DNA of 64,000 bases from an uncultured Clostridia bacterium (GTDB taxonomy: Bacteria > Bacillota > Clostridia > Christensenellales > Aristaeellaceae): NCBI GenBank assembly GCA_937894675.1, contig CALCQO010000002.1, positions 1-64,000 of the forward strand, written 5' to 3'. The notes under the pieces are model-generated. The model saw only the letters and a program-made list of their open reading frames with translations, did no database searches and was not told the origin of the DNA. The position numbers and the translations under genes were made by a program. Below, piece by piece: positions 9,626 through 18,570 of this stretch. Within the stretch, counting starts at the first letter, position 1; each line of letters starts with the position of its first letter.

Positions 9626-12600
9626 ATGAGTGCTTTGCAGTCCGCTTTGGCGTGGACCTATTACCTGGTGTTCATTGCTTTCTCCCTGTCCTTTGGCTAC
9701 ATCGCAAGGCTCAGGCCCTTTACCCTGCTTGTACGCTCCTTCCTGCTGCTGATGGGGCTGATGGCGCTGTGGGCTTTCAGCATGACCATTTCCACCGTCG
9801 CCCCCACCATGCAGATGGCCCTCTTCTGGCGAAAGATTTCCGCCTTCGGCTGGGGCACGGTATACAGCGTAGTGCTGCACGTCTGTCTGGAGTTTTCCGG
9901 CAGCACCCTCCACAAAAAAAGGCCCTGGCTGCTGGGACTTATCTACGCGCCTGCCCTGATAAACCTTGTTGTATTCGCGCTGCCGGGCGCGTATTCCGAC
10001 CAAAATTACCATCTGGTGATGACCGTCTGGGGCTGGAGCAGCCTGTGGGTGGACACCTTCTGGAACCACTTCCATACGGTGTACTACCTGCTGTTCGCCG
10101 CTGCCATTTTGCTGCTGGTATACAACTGGGCGAAGAAAGCCCGGCAGCCCCACGAAAGGAAGCACGCTTCCCTCATTGGCATCTCCTTTGTAGCCGCCGC
10201 CGCGCTAAGCATCGGCACGGACACGGTGCTGGGCCGCCTGACGGGGGGCTACTCCCCCCAGCTGACGGTTGTCTTTCTGGCTTTTCCCGCCGGAGCGATC
10301 CTGCTGGCCATCAAGCGGTTCAACTTTATCCCCATCAAGCAGGAAGAAGCCCCCACGGGGGCCAGCACCATCCTGAACGAGCACCAGCGCGCCATGGTAT
10401 ACCGCAACAACGGCCTGTTCATTTACGCCATGGGCTTTGTCAACCTGGCGTACCGGGTGCTGATAGCCAGGGAACTGACCGGGGAACTGTTCTGGGGCGG
10501 CGCCATCGTGGTAAGCGGCCTGATTCTTTTGGGCGGTTTTCTGGTGATGAACGCCCAGCTGTGGGGCATCAACACCAGAGCCCAGGAGTTTGTGCTGACC
10601 AGCCTGGTGGCCGTTATGATTACCGTCAGCGTCTTTTCCTACGCCCGGACCGGCGCGCTGACGGTATGGACCATCATCTTCCCCTTCTTTGTCACCTCGG
10701 TTTTGTACAACAACATCAGCGTCATGCTGGTGGCAACCCTGCTGCAGGTGCTGCTGCAGGTGTACATGTACATCACCATCGGCCCCCAGCCCACCATGGT
10801 CAACAGCATTGACTACCTGCTGCGCATCATCAGCATGGCCTACGCGGCCTACAACATGGTGATGGTGAACCAGATTTACAAGGACCGCCTCCGGCAGAAT
10901 GAGGAGGATTTGCGTTTCCAGGCCTCCACCCGGGAAGTCGCCTGGACGCTGCGGGTGGATACCCAGGCATCCCTGGAGGAAACCATGGCCAAGGTGCTCT
11001 CGGTCGCCGCCAAGTTTCTATCCGCCAACTGCGTATGGTACCTGCAGGTGGTGGACGGGCAGATCGTCTCGGGCATACGCGAGTGCGAGTTTGGGAAAAT
11101 GCCGCCGGGCGACAACAGCGCTTCCTTCCGCGTCTACGAGAAACTGCCCGGAGCCCAGGGCATATTAAGCACCGGGGAGATGCTGACCATCACCAGGGAA
11201 GACGTACTGGAAAGCCAGGAGCTGTTGCCCTACTTCCAGGAACGGAACCTGGAAAAAATCACCCTGGTGCCCATTGAGACCCAAGGCCGACGCCGCCATT
11301 ACCTGCTGACGGAGGGCAAAAAAAGCAAAGGCGCTGCCTCCCACCATTTTGACGCCTTTATGCGAATCCTGGCGGACAGCTCCGCCGCCTACATCCGGCA
11401 AATCAACGCCCGGGACGAGCTGGTGCACCAGGCCTATCACGACCCGATTACGGGCATGCGAAACCGCCTGGGCTTTATCCGGGAGGTGAACGCCCGCCTG
11501 CAGGCCGCCCCCCAGGGACAAAGCCACGGCATGCTGTTTTTAATTGTTCATGCCCTCAGCGAGGTGAATGACCTGGCCGGCCACGAGCTGGGCGACTGGG
11601 CTGTGCGGGTCACCGCCCAGATGCTGGGCGAGCAGGTGCTGCCCGGCGAGTTGTCGGGCATCCACCGCAGCCAGGCGTTTCTGTTGTTCCTGCCCAACCA
11701 GTCAGAGGAGAGCATCCTGGAAAGAGCGGGGCAGCTGCGCAACGCCCTGGAGCGCACCGTCCCCTTCCGCAAGTGGGAGTTTTCCCTGCAGCCCACCATC
11801 GGCATCGCCCAGTACCCCAAGGACGGCCAGAGCGCGGAAGAGCTGCTCAACAACGCGCACTTCGCCGCCAACTACGCCAGCCAAAGTGAAAACCAGATAC
11901 TGCCTTTCGCCCCTGCGCAAAAGGAACAGGCGGAGGACACCGTCTACATCCGCAACAGCCTGCGCTATGCCATCGAGTCCAACGAGCTGCTGCTGCACTA
12001 CCAGCCCCAGATTTCCTTGGAGAATGGCGAAATGGTGGGCGTGGAAGCGCTGCTGCGCTGGAACCACAACCGCGTTGGCCCCATCTCCCCCGCGGTGTTC
12101 ATCCCCCTGGCCGAGGAAAGCGGCATGGTGGCCGAACTGGGCAACTGGGCGCTGCTTGAAGCCTGCCGGCAGGGCGAAGCCTGGCATCAGGCGGGGCTTC
12201 CCCGCATCCGCATCGGCGTCAATGTCTCCTTCCGGCAGCTGGAAAGGGAGAACCTGCTGACCATCGTTTCCCAGGCGCTGAGCGCCACCGGCTTTGATCC
12301 CCGGTATCTGGAATTGGAAATCACCGAGAGCGCCACAGGGGACTATTCCCCCGAAATGCTGCAGCAGCTGCGCGCCATCAAAGCCCTGGGCGTCAGCATT
12401 GCCATTGATGATTACGGCTCGGACTACTCCGGCCTGCGCCGCCTGAACACCCTGACGGTGGACCGCATCAAGATCGACAAAGGCCTCATCGACAGCGTCC
12501 GAAGCAATACGGGCAAGGGCTACGCCATCGTGGCCAACATCGCCCGCCTGGCGAAGGATTTACGCATCAGCATGCTGGCCGAAGGCGTGGAAACCCAAAG

Positions 12601-12715
12601 CCAGCTGGACGCCCTGAAGGAAATGGGCTGCGACGAGGTGCAGGGGTATTACTACTACAAGCCCCTGACGGTTGAGGAAGTAGCGGGGCTGTTGGAGAAA
12701 AAGGCGGAAGAGTAG
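9626..12715 (+). CDS. Membrane degenerate-GGDEF/EAL protein (c-di-GMP phosphodiesterase candidate)
   Basis: 1029 residues; ATG 9626 has GGGGGAG about 6 nt upstream. Two blocks of membrane helices (about 10-235 and 262-410) precede a soluble GAF-like stretch (about 430-590). A GGDEF-fold domain follows (about 600-765) with GHELGD present but the signature replaced by HRSQAFLLF, so no cyclase activity is expected. The C-terminal EAL domain (about 770-1025) keeps the residues known to bind metal and substrate: E807 (EALLRW), N866, E898, DD 928-929, K949, E986 and Q1006. It should hydrolyse c-di-GMP at the inner face of the membrane. The N-terminal pattern WRKISAFGWGT closely matches WRKLSTLGWGT in the divergent GGDEF gene, so the two are paralogous sensors with opposed outputs. 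Confidence 0.92.
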   Translation: MSALQSALAWTYYLVFIAFSLSFGYIARLRPFTLLVRSFLLLMGLMALWAFSMTISTVAPTMQMALFWRKISAFGWGTVYSVVLHVCLEFSGSTLHKKRPWLLGLIYAPALINLVVFALPGAYSDQNYHLVMTVWGWSSLWVDTFWNHFHTVYYLLFAAAILLLVYNWAKKARQPHERKHASLIGISFVAAAALSIGTDTVLGRLTGGYSPQLTVVFLAFPAGAILLAIKRFNFIPIKQEEAPTGASTILNEHQRAMVYRNNGLFIYAMGFVNLAYRVLIARELTGELFWGGAIVVSGLILLGGFLVMNAQLWGINTRAQEFVLTSLVAVMITVSVFSYARTGALTVWTIIFPFFVTSVLYNNISVMLVATLLQVLLQVYMYITIGPQPTMVNSIDYLLRIISMAYAAYNMVMVNQIYKDRLRQNEEDLRFQASTREVAWTLRVDTQASLEETMAKVLSVAAKFLSANCVWYLQVVDGQIVSGIRECEFGKMPPGDNSASFRVYEKLPGAQGILSTGEMLTITREDVLESQELLPYFQERNLEKITLVPIETQGRRRHYLLTEGKKSKGAASHHFDAFMRILADSSAAYIRQINARDELVHQAYHDPITGMRNRLGFIREVNARLQAAPQGQSHGMLFLIVHALSEVNDLAGHELGDWAVRVTAQMLGEQVLPGELSGIHRSQAFLLFLPNQSEESILERAGQLRNALERTVPFRKWEFSLQPTIGIAQYPKDGQSAEELLNNAHFAANYASQSENQILPFAPAQKEQAEDTVYIRNSLRYAIESNELLLHYQPQISLENGEMVGVEALLRWNHNRVGPISPAVFIPLAEESGMVAELGNWALLEACRQGEAWHQAGLPRIRIGVNVSFRQLERENLLTIVSQALSATGFDPRYLELEITESATGDYSPEMLQQLRAIKALGVSIAIDDYGSDYSGLRRLNTLTVDRIKIDKGLIDSVRSNTGKGYAIVANIARLAKDLRISMLAEGVETQSQLDALKEMGCDEVQGYYYYKPLTVEEVAGLLEKKAEE

Positions 12716-12766
12716 GCCTGGCCATGAATATGTTTTATGAACCGCAAGGAAAAACAATGCTGCGTA

Positions 12767-12800
12767 ACAAACGGGATTCCCATTTGGGAATCCCGTTTGT
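12767..12800. terminator. Terminator between convergent EAL and isomerase genes
   Basis: Perfect 15-bp stem ACAAACGGGATTCCC/GGGAATCCCGTTTGT with a 4-nt ATTT loop, 52 bp after the EAL stop and 68 bp from the isomerase stop. The ends GTTTGTTT (plus) and GTTTGTTACG (minus) give modest U-tracts, so it may serve both genes. Confidence 0.8.
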
Positions 12801-12867
12801 TTGTGCAACATTTAATGAACTATCAGGCATTGGTTAATGGCATCAGAAACAGACTGGCCGCCAACCA

Positions 12868-14274
12868 TTATCCCTTGTGATGGTACACTTCCCAGCCCAT
12901 GTAGTTCCCCAGGGCTTCCTCCAGCACATCAGCGACATTGGCCTGCACCAAAGCGACATGATGCTCATAGCCATTCAGGGTCAGATAGCGCATCAAGCCG
13001 TTGAGGTTGGGCACCTGGCATACGGCGACGCCGCCGAATGTGGGCAGGGGATCGTTGGTGAACTCGCCCTGTCCCAGGTAGCACTTGATTTTGCCAAGGC
13101 GGTCATCGGTGCTGACCTTCAGGTAGGTCATCTGGCTGGGCCGCACCCGTCCCTTCAAGGCGCCAAAGGATACGTCCGTGCCCAGGGTGGTGGCCAGAAT
13201 ATCCAGGTTCTCAATCTCCGGCACATCCTCAAAGGCGCTGACGGGATAGTTGGAGCAGTGCACATTGATGCATTTATTGGCTTCGTTCTTGTAATTGTTG
13301 TTCCAGTCCTGATAGATGGGCGGCGTGCCGGAGGCGCGCAGCAGCGCCAGCATGCTTACCGCGCCCATGATGTCCGTCTCACAGGCAGAGGGCATGCCCT
13401 TTTCCCCCATCATGGACATGCTCAGGCACATGGCGCAGCCATAGTTGGCTTCCACGCTGTCCCAGCACTGGATTGCGCTGGCGTCGCAATGATGGTCGCG
13501 CATCCAGTTTTCCAGCGCGATGCTGAGTTTCGCCTGGCGCAGCACCTTAACATCCTCAATGCCTTCGGCAATCCGGCCGTAGGCTTGGATTTCCGCCACT
13601 TTTTCGGCGATGAGCTGTTCATCGGTTATCTGCTCGATATCCGCGAGGATTTCGCTGAAATCCTCCGTCTCCACTGTGATGCCCGCCTGCTGCAGCAGTT
13701 TTTCGGAATACCGGACTGTTCTGAAGGGCAGCACACGGGCGCCAATCTGGCCGATGCGCGCGGTGCGCATGGCTTTCACCACGGCGCACACCCTGGCGAA
13801 CTTGTCCACATCCTGCTTGAACTCTTCCCCGTCCACCGGGCAAGTGTGCCGCTGGGTCAGGCTGTATTTGATGCCGTACTGGTACAGGTTGTTGCACACG
13901 CTCAGCTTTCCGCAGAAAGCGTCCCGCCGGTTTTCCAGCTGCAGCTTGTCAAAATCATCATCACATGCCTGGATCAGGATAGGCACATCGCATTTGCTCC
14001 ATTTCAGGGCATCGGCGATGCCTGTTTCCTCGCCGAAATTGGGCAAGGAAACGATGATGCCATCCAACCTGTCCATGTTGTCCCGGAAAAGCTTGGCGCA
14101 TTTCTGCGCTTCCTCATAGGTCATGGTTTGGCCCATGGTGGTGTCTTCCGGGCTGAGGGTAACCACCTCATGCCCCCATTCCTTTAGGGCTTTCAACAGC
14201 TTTTCCCTTGTGGACTGCACCAGATGCGCCGGGAAAAAGCTGCGGTTGCTGATTAATACGCCAAATACTGCCAT
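12868..14274 (-). CDS. L-fucose/L-arabinose isomerase family protein
   Basis: 468 residues, the last gene of the LacI locus. The family interconverts aldoses and ketoses with a divalent metal. Seen: the N-terminal Rossmann-like half (GVLISNRSFFP, then DGIIVSLPNFGEE), the central SVEANYGCAMCLSMSMMGE and ETDIMGA segments, and the C-terminal FGGVAVCQVPNLNG and GYEHHVAL motifs typical of FucI/AraA C-terminal domains. The start ATG 14274 has GGAGGAG 5 nt upstream and lies 20 bp after the kinase stop. Substrate cannot be read from sequence. With an FGGY kinase and a transketolase upstream, conversion of an imported aldose to a ketose before phosphorylation is the natural inference. Confidence 0.8.
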   Translation of the reverse strand: MAVFGVLISNRSFFPAHLVQSTREKLLKALKEWGHEVVTLSPEDTTMGQTMTYEEAQKCAKLFRDNMDRLDGIIVSLPNFGEETGIADALKWSKCDVPILIQACDDDFDKLQLENRRDAFCGKLSVCNNLYQYGIKYSLTQRHTCPVDGEEFKQDVDKFARVCAVVKAMRTARIGQIGARVLPFRTVRYSEKLLQQAGITVETEDFSEILADIEQITDEQLIAEKVAEIQAYGRIAEGIEDVKVLRQAKLSIALENWMRDHHCDASAIQCWDSVEANYGCAMCLSMSMMGEKGMPSACETDIMGAVSMLALLRASGTPPIYQDWNNNYKNEANKCINVHCSNYPVSAFEDVPEIENLDILATTLGTDVSFGALKGRVRPSQMTYLKVSTDDRLGKIKCYLGQGEFTNDPLPTFGGVAVCQVPNLNGLMRYLTLNGYEHHVALVQANVADVLEEALGNYMGWEVYHHKG

Positions 14275-14294
14275 TGTTACTCCTCCGTATTCTA

Positions 14295-15740
14295 TTACTC
14301 TTGCGCGCTTCGGTTAACCGCCGCCCGCCATCCCATCAACTGTTGATTCCGCCAGGCTAGATCCCGCCCGGGGGCATACCGTACCCCCTTTTTCAGGGCT
14401 GCGCCTTGCCAAAGATTCAGTTTCCGCGCGGTCATCAAACCCGCGCCCAAAGCGCTCAGCTCGCTGGCAGCCGCACACTGCACCGGGCACCCCAGCACGT
14501 CCGCGAGAAACTGCATCAGGGTTTGGTTGGCCGTGGGGCCGCCGTCCACGCGCAGTTCCGACAGAGGCGCGTTTGTATCCTCCGCCATGGCCGCTATCAC
14601 ATCGGCGTCCTGAAAGGCCATGCTTTCCAGCGCCGCGCGGAGAATGTGCCGCCTGCCGCTGCCCCGGCTGATTCCACTGATGACAGCCCGCGCCTCCGGC
14701 TGGTTGTAGGGCGCGCCCAGCCCGGAAAACGCCGGCACCAGGTACACACCGCCCGCGTCCTCCATCAGGCTGGCTTCCTTCTCCACCTCAGCAACATCCG
14801 CCACCATGCCCATTTCATCCCGAAGCCAGCGCAGGGTGTCCCCGCTGGACGTGATATTGCCCTCCAGCACATAGCAGGTTTGGCCATTCATGGAATAGCC
14901 GACAGAGGTTGCAAGCCCCCGGGAGGACAGCACGGGCTTTGACCCGATATGCATCATCACCGAGGAGCCAGTGCCGAAAGTTGCCTTCACCAGACCAGGC
15001 GCGTCGCACCCCTGGCCGAAGAAAGCGGCGTGGCTGTCCCCCATAACGCCCGTTATGGGCACGCCCGCTAAACCATCCAGACGTGTTGTGCCAAACATAT
15101 GATCTGAAGGATGGATGGCAGGCAGGCAATGGAGGGGGATATCAAATAGTTTGCATAGTTCCTCGCTCCAGGCAAGGGTATGCAGATTCATCAGCTGGGT
15201 GCGGCTTGCGTTGCTGACATCGGTAGCGAACACGCGCCCCCCTGTCAGGCGGTGAATCAGGTAGCTGTCCACCGTGCCGATGCACAGGCTTCCTTCCTCG
15301 GCGCGCTTCCTGAGCGATGGATCCTCCCGAAGCTTGGCGGCGGCTTTGGCCGCCAGGAAATAGGCGGACAGGGAAAGGCCTGTAAGTTCCTTTACCCTTG
15401 AAGCGTGCTGAGCAAATTCCCGGCAGATATACTCTCCCCGCACATCCTGCCAGACGATGGCGCGGCACAGGGGCTCTCCCGTCTGCCTGTCCCAGAACAC
15501 CGTGGTTTCCCGCTGGTTGCTGATGGCAAGGCCTGCCGCATCCATGTCCTGGGCAACCGCGTGAATCCCCTCCAGCACATTGCGCCAGATTTCTCCCGCG
15601 TCGTGCTCTGCCTGGCCGCTTTGGGGATAGAACTGCTTATGCTCTTTGGAATAGCGCCGCAGAATTTCGGCATTCTCTCCCAGCAGGAACACCTTGCTGG
15701 ATGATGTGCTTTGATCTACGGCAATGATATGGCCCTTCAT
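14295..15740 (-). CDS. FGGY-family carbohydrate kinase, glycerol-kinase-like
   Basis: 481 residues. ATP-dependent phosphorylation of a polyol or ketose. Seen: N-terminal phosphate loop DQSTSSSKVF (9-18), ISNQRETTVFWD and IVWQD typical of glycerol kinases, then FGTGSSVMMHIG, WLRDEMG and the C-terminal ATP-binding DGGPTANQTLMQFLADVLG. The start overlaps the transketolase C stop (ATGA), so it is translationally coupled. The glycerol-kinase-like N-terminus does not prove glycerol as substrate: no glpF or glpD is nearby, whereas a ketose isomerase and a split transketolase are. A ketose or tetritol is equally possible. Confidence 0.88.
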   Translation of the reverse strand: MKGHIIAVDQSTSSSKVFLLGENAEILRRYSKEHKQFYPQSGQAEHDAGEIWRNVLEGIHAVAQDMDAAGLAISNQRETTVFWDRQTGEPLCRAIVWQDVRGEYICREFAQHASRVKELTGLSLSAYFLAAKAAAKLREDPSLRKRAEEGSLCIGTVDSYLIHRLTGGRVFATDVSNASRTQLMNLHTLAWSEELCKLFDIPLHCLPAIHPSDHMFGTTRLDGLAGVPITGVMGDSHAAFFGQGCDAPGLVKATFGTGSSVMMHIGSKPVLSSRGLATSVGYSMNGQTCYVLEGNITSSGDTLRWLRDEMGMVADVAEVEKEASLMEDAGGVYLVPAFSGLGAPYNQPEARAVISGISRGSGRRHILRAALESMAFQDADVIAAMAEDTNAPLSELRVDGGPTANQTLMQFLADVLGCPVQCAAASELSALGAGLMTARKLNLWQGAALKKGVRYAPGRDLAWRNQQLMGWRAAVNRSAQE

Positions 15741-16666
15741 TTGCGCAGTGCCCCGACGACCTGCTGGGCAATGCCGCTGCCTGTCAGGCCGTAATGGTTG
15801 AACACATCAGAGGAGGAGCCATTGTACAGCGGCTCGTCCGGAAGGCCCAGGATACGCATTGCGGTCGGCTTGTGTTCCGCCAGGACGCTCGCGACAGCGC
15901 TGCCCAAGCCCCCGTGCACGCAATGCTCTTCCGCCGTGACTACCAGCCCCGTCAGCGCCGCCTGCAGAATGCTTTCCTCATCCAGAGGAGACAGGGTATG
16001 CATATCCAGCACCGATACCTCGATGCCGTTCGCCGCCAATTGTTCCGCTGCCTGCAGGCAGTGATACACCATTTCGCCGCAGCCAATCAGCGCGGCATCC
16101 TTGCCCTGGCGCAGCCAGTTGGCTTTGCCAGGCACAAACTCCGCCTCCTCCTGATACACCTGGGGCACCGCGCCCCTGCCCATGCGCACATAGGCCGGTT
16201 TGTCGGAAGCTACCAGGTATTTCAGCATCGCCCGCATCTGCGCGCCATCCGCCGGCAGATACACTTCCAGCCCCGGTATCGCGCGCATCAGGGCAATATC
16301 CTGGGTGGCATGGTGGCTGGTGCCAAGGGCGCCATAGCTGACACCGCCAGACACGCCGATGACCTTGACATTCATCTGGGAATAGGCGACATCCACTTTG
16401 ATCTGCTCCGCGGAGCGCAGGGAATAGAAGCAGGCAGGCCCGCAGACAAAGGGTCGAAGACCCGCGTTAGCCAGCCCCGCCGACACGCCGATGGCGTTCT
16501 GCTCGGCGATGCCGATTTCCACAAACTGCTGGGGCAGCTGCTGGGCAAAATCTCCCAGGGTGACGGAGCCGCGGCTGTCCGTGGTCACGGCAAAGATATG
16601 CCTGTCCTGCTTCGCCGCTTCCAGCAGCGCTGAGGTAAAAGCCATGCGTACCGCTTCTGTTTTCAT
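15737..16666 (-). CDS. Transketolase C-terminal subunit
   Basis: 309 residues from ATG 16666, which overlaps the TGA of the N-terminal subunit gene (ATGA); an in-frame TTG at 16672 is a less likely start. Contains the pyrimidine-binding domain (EIGIAEQNAIGVSAGLA, where the Glu activates thiamine diphosphate) and the C-terminal swivelling domain (LDMHTLSPLDEESI, EEHCVHGGLGSAV). Forms a heteromeric transketolase with the upstream subunit and transfers two-carbon ketol units between sugar phosphates. Split transketolases are common in Clostridia and archaea. Placement inside a sugar operon points to a substrate-specific copy rather than the housekeeping one. Confidence 0.93.
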   Translation of the reverse strand: MKTEAVRMAFTSALLEAAKQDRHIFAVTTDSRGSVTLGDFAQQLPQQFVEIGIAEQNAIGVSAGLANAGLRPFVCGPACFYSLRSAEQIKVDVAYSQMNVKVIGVSGGVSYGALGTSHHATQDIALMRAIPGLEVYLPADGAQMRAMLKYLVASDKPAYVRMGRGAVPQVYQEEAEFVPGKANWLRQGKDAALIGCGEMVYHCLQAAEQLAANGIEVSVLDMHTLSPLDEESILQAALTGLVVTAEEHCVHGGLGSAVASVLAEHKPTAMRILGLPDEPLYNGSSSDVFNHYGLTGSGIAQQVVGALRK

Positions 16667-17487
16667 GCCCAATCCACCCCTTTCACACCCAGCGCCAGCA
16701 GCCCCTCGGCCACTTCCGCTTCATTGGGCACCTTATGGTGCCATTCCTTTTTATTTTCTCCCATGGGCAGCCCTTTGGCCTTCACCGTACGGCAAATCAG
16801 GCAATGGGGTTTTCCCTCCGGCTTTCTGGAATGGAAATAGTCCATCAACGCCTGTACATCATGGCCGTCCACCTGGGTAACATCCCAGCCAAAGGCGCGC
16901 CATTTCTCCGGGAAGTTTTCCAGCGCCATCACATCTTCCGTGCTGCCGGAAATCTGCAGCCCGTTGCGGTCGATGATGGCAAAGAGGTTATCCAGATGGT
17001 AGTTCGCCCCTGCCATGGCCGCTTCCCAGATGCTCCCCTCCGCCTGCTCGCCATCCCCCATCAGCACATAGGTGCGGTAGGGCCTGTCCAGCCTTTTTGC
17101 CGCCAGCGCCATGCCCACCCCGATGGACAGGCCATGGCCCAGGGCGCCTGTGCACATTTCCATGCCGGGCACCTTGTTGGTGGGGTGTCCGATAAGCCGG
17201 CTGCCCGCCCTTGAAAAGGTGCGCAGCTCTTCCTTGGGGAGGAATCCCTTGTCCGCCAGCACCGCCAGGTACCCTTCCACGCTGTGCCCTTTGCTGAGCA
17301 GAAAGCGGTCGCGGTCAGGGTCCTTCACCGTTTGGGGGGTAATGTTCAGCACACTGTCGTACAGCACGCTCAGGATATCCAATTCCGATAGAGAGCCGCC
17401 GGTATGGCCGGCGTTGGCCTGATGTATCATGGTAATTACATCGGCGCGCCGCTGATTGGCCCGCGCCGCGATGGTTGCCGCGTCCAT
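16663..17487 (-). CDS. Transketolase N-terminal (thiamine diphosphate-binding) subunit
   Basis: 274 residues. Seen: AGHTGGSLS with H28, SKGHS with H68, TGALGHGLSIGVGMAL, and the Mg-thiamine-diphosphate motif GDGEQAEGSIWEAAMAGAN starting at G144 and ending in Asn. Ends normally at about 270 residues, where the next ORF begins by ATGA overlap. Start ATG 17487 has AAGGAGGA 6 nt upstream, 16 bp after the permease stop. Works with the following gene as one enzyme. Confidence 0.94.
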   Translation of the reverse strand: MDAATIAARANQRRADVITMIHQANAGHTGGSLSELDILSVLYDSVLNITPQTVKDPDRDRFLLSKGHSVEGYLAVLADKGFLPKEELRTFSRAGSRLIGHPTNKVPGMEMCTGALGHGLSIGVGMALAAKRLDRPYRTYVLMGDGEQAEGSIWEAAMAGANYHLDNLFAIIDRNGLQISGSTEDVMALENFPEKWRAFGWDVTQVDGHDVQALMDYFHSRKPEGKPHCLICRTVKAKGLPMGENKKEWHHKVPNEAEVAEGLLALGVKGVDWA

Positions 17488-17503
17488 GTTGCTTCCTCCT
17501 TCT

Positions 17504-18550
17504 TTACTTGATTCGGGCAGCCAGCGCCGCCTTGTTCTGCAGATCCTTCTGAACCAGGTCGATGATGACGGCGGCGATAATGACGACGCCTTTAATGACC
17601 ATCTGCCAGAAGGTGGAAACGCCCATCATAATCATGCCGTCATTGAGCACGGTGATAACCAGCACGCCGATGATGGTGCCGCCTACCGAGCCAACGCCGC
17701 CGGACATGCTGGTGCCGCCCAGAACAACGGAGGAGATGGCGATCATTTCCCAGGTTTCCCCCGTCGCCGGATGGGCTGCCCTGAGCTCGCTGGCCTTGAT
17801 GATACCGGCCAGCGCCGCGCAGAAGCCCGAGAACATATAGACAAACAGCTTAACCCTGGTGGTTTTAATGCCCGAAATAATGGCCGCCCGCTCGTTTCCG
17901 CCGACAGCGTAAATCTGGTTGCCAAGGGGGGTCTTTTTCATGATAAAACCGGCCACCAGAGCGACAAAAATGAACACCACGATGATGTAGGGGATGCCCC
18001 ACAGGGAACCCGCGCCGATGATATCAAAGCCCAGGTTGCCCAGTTCCGCCTTGCCAAAGAGGTTGGGGAAGGTGGCGCCGCCTGAGCGCAGCATGGCAAA
18101 GCCGCGGCACACATACATGGCGCCCAGCGTGGCGATGAAGGCAGGCACGCGCACCTTGGCAATCAACAACCCGGAAACCAGGCCCACCAATACCGCCATG
18201 ACGCAGACGATCAGCAGAATCAGCGGCACATTGGGGTAGATGGTGCCCGCGATGAAGGGCAGGCGGAGGCCTTCGGTCATCAAGCCGCCGGCAATCATGG
18301 CAGACAAGCCGACCACCGCGCCTACCGACAGGTCAATCCCGCCGGTGATAATCACCAGCGTCATACCGATGGCCAGCAGCCCATACAGGGAAGCATGCTT
18401 GACCAGCAGCACGATGGAAGACCACTCCATAAAGTTGGGCGCGCTGAAGCCAAAGTAGATAACCAACAGCGCCAGCGCGATAAATGTGCGCCCCTTGAGC
18501 AGCAGCATGCCAAGGGAGGTATTCCCCTTGACTGATTTTGATTGCACCAT
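17504..18550 (-). CDS. RbsC-type sugar ABC permease (locus 1)
   Basis: 348 residues, about 10 membrane helices (GMLLLKGRTFIALALLVIYF, GLLAIGMTLVIITGGIDLSVGAVVG and others). The GGIDLSVG signature and the NQIYAVGGNERAA cytoplasmic loop are typical of BPD_transp_2 ribose/xylose-type permeases. I chose ATG 18550 because GGGAGG lies 7 nt upstream; the alternative ATG 18574 overlaps the ATPase stop as ATGA but has no ribosome site. Acts as a homodimer with the ATPase below. Confidence 0.93.
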   Translation of the reverse strand: MVQSKSVKGNTSLGMLLLKGRTFIALALLVIYFGFSAPNFMEWSSIVLLVKHASLYGLLAIGMTLVIITGGIDLSVGAVVGLSAMIAGGLMTEGLRLPFIAGTIYPNVPLILLIVCVMAVLVGLVSGLLIAKVRVPAFIATLGAMYVCRGFAMLRSGGATFPNLFGKAELGNLGFDIIGAGSLWGIPYIIVVFIFVALVAGFIMKKTPLGNQIYAVGGNERAAIISGIKTTRVKLFVYMFSGFCAALAGIIKASELRAAHPATGETWEMIAISSVVLGGTSMSGGVGSVGGTIIGVLVITVLNDGMIMMGVSTFWQMVIKGVVIIAAVIIDLVQKDLQNKAALAARIK

Positions 18551-18570
18551 GTTCATTCCTCCCTTGTTGA

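Noticed and set aside
12868..17487. Sulfoquinovose (sulfo-transketolase) pathway
   Set aside because: Split transketolase plus isomerase are reminiscent of it, but an FGGY kinase is present and no sulfoquinovosidase, sulfo-sugar isomerase pair or sulfonate exporter is seen.
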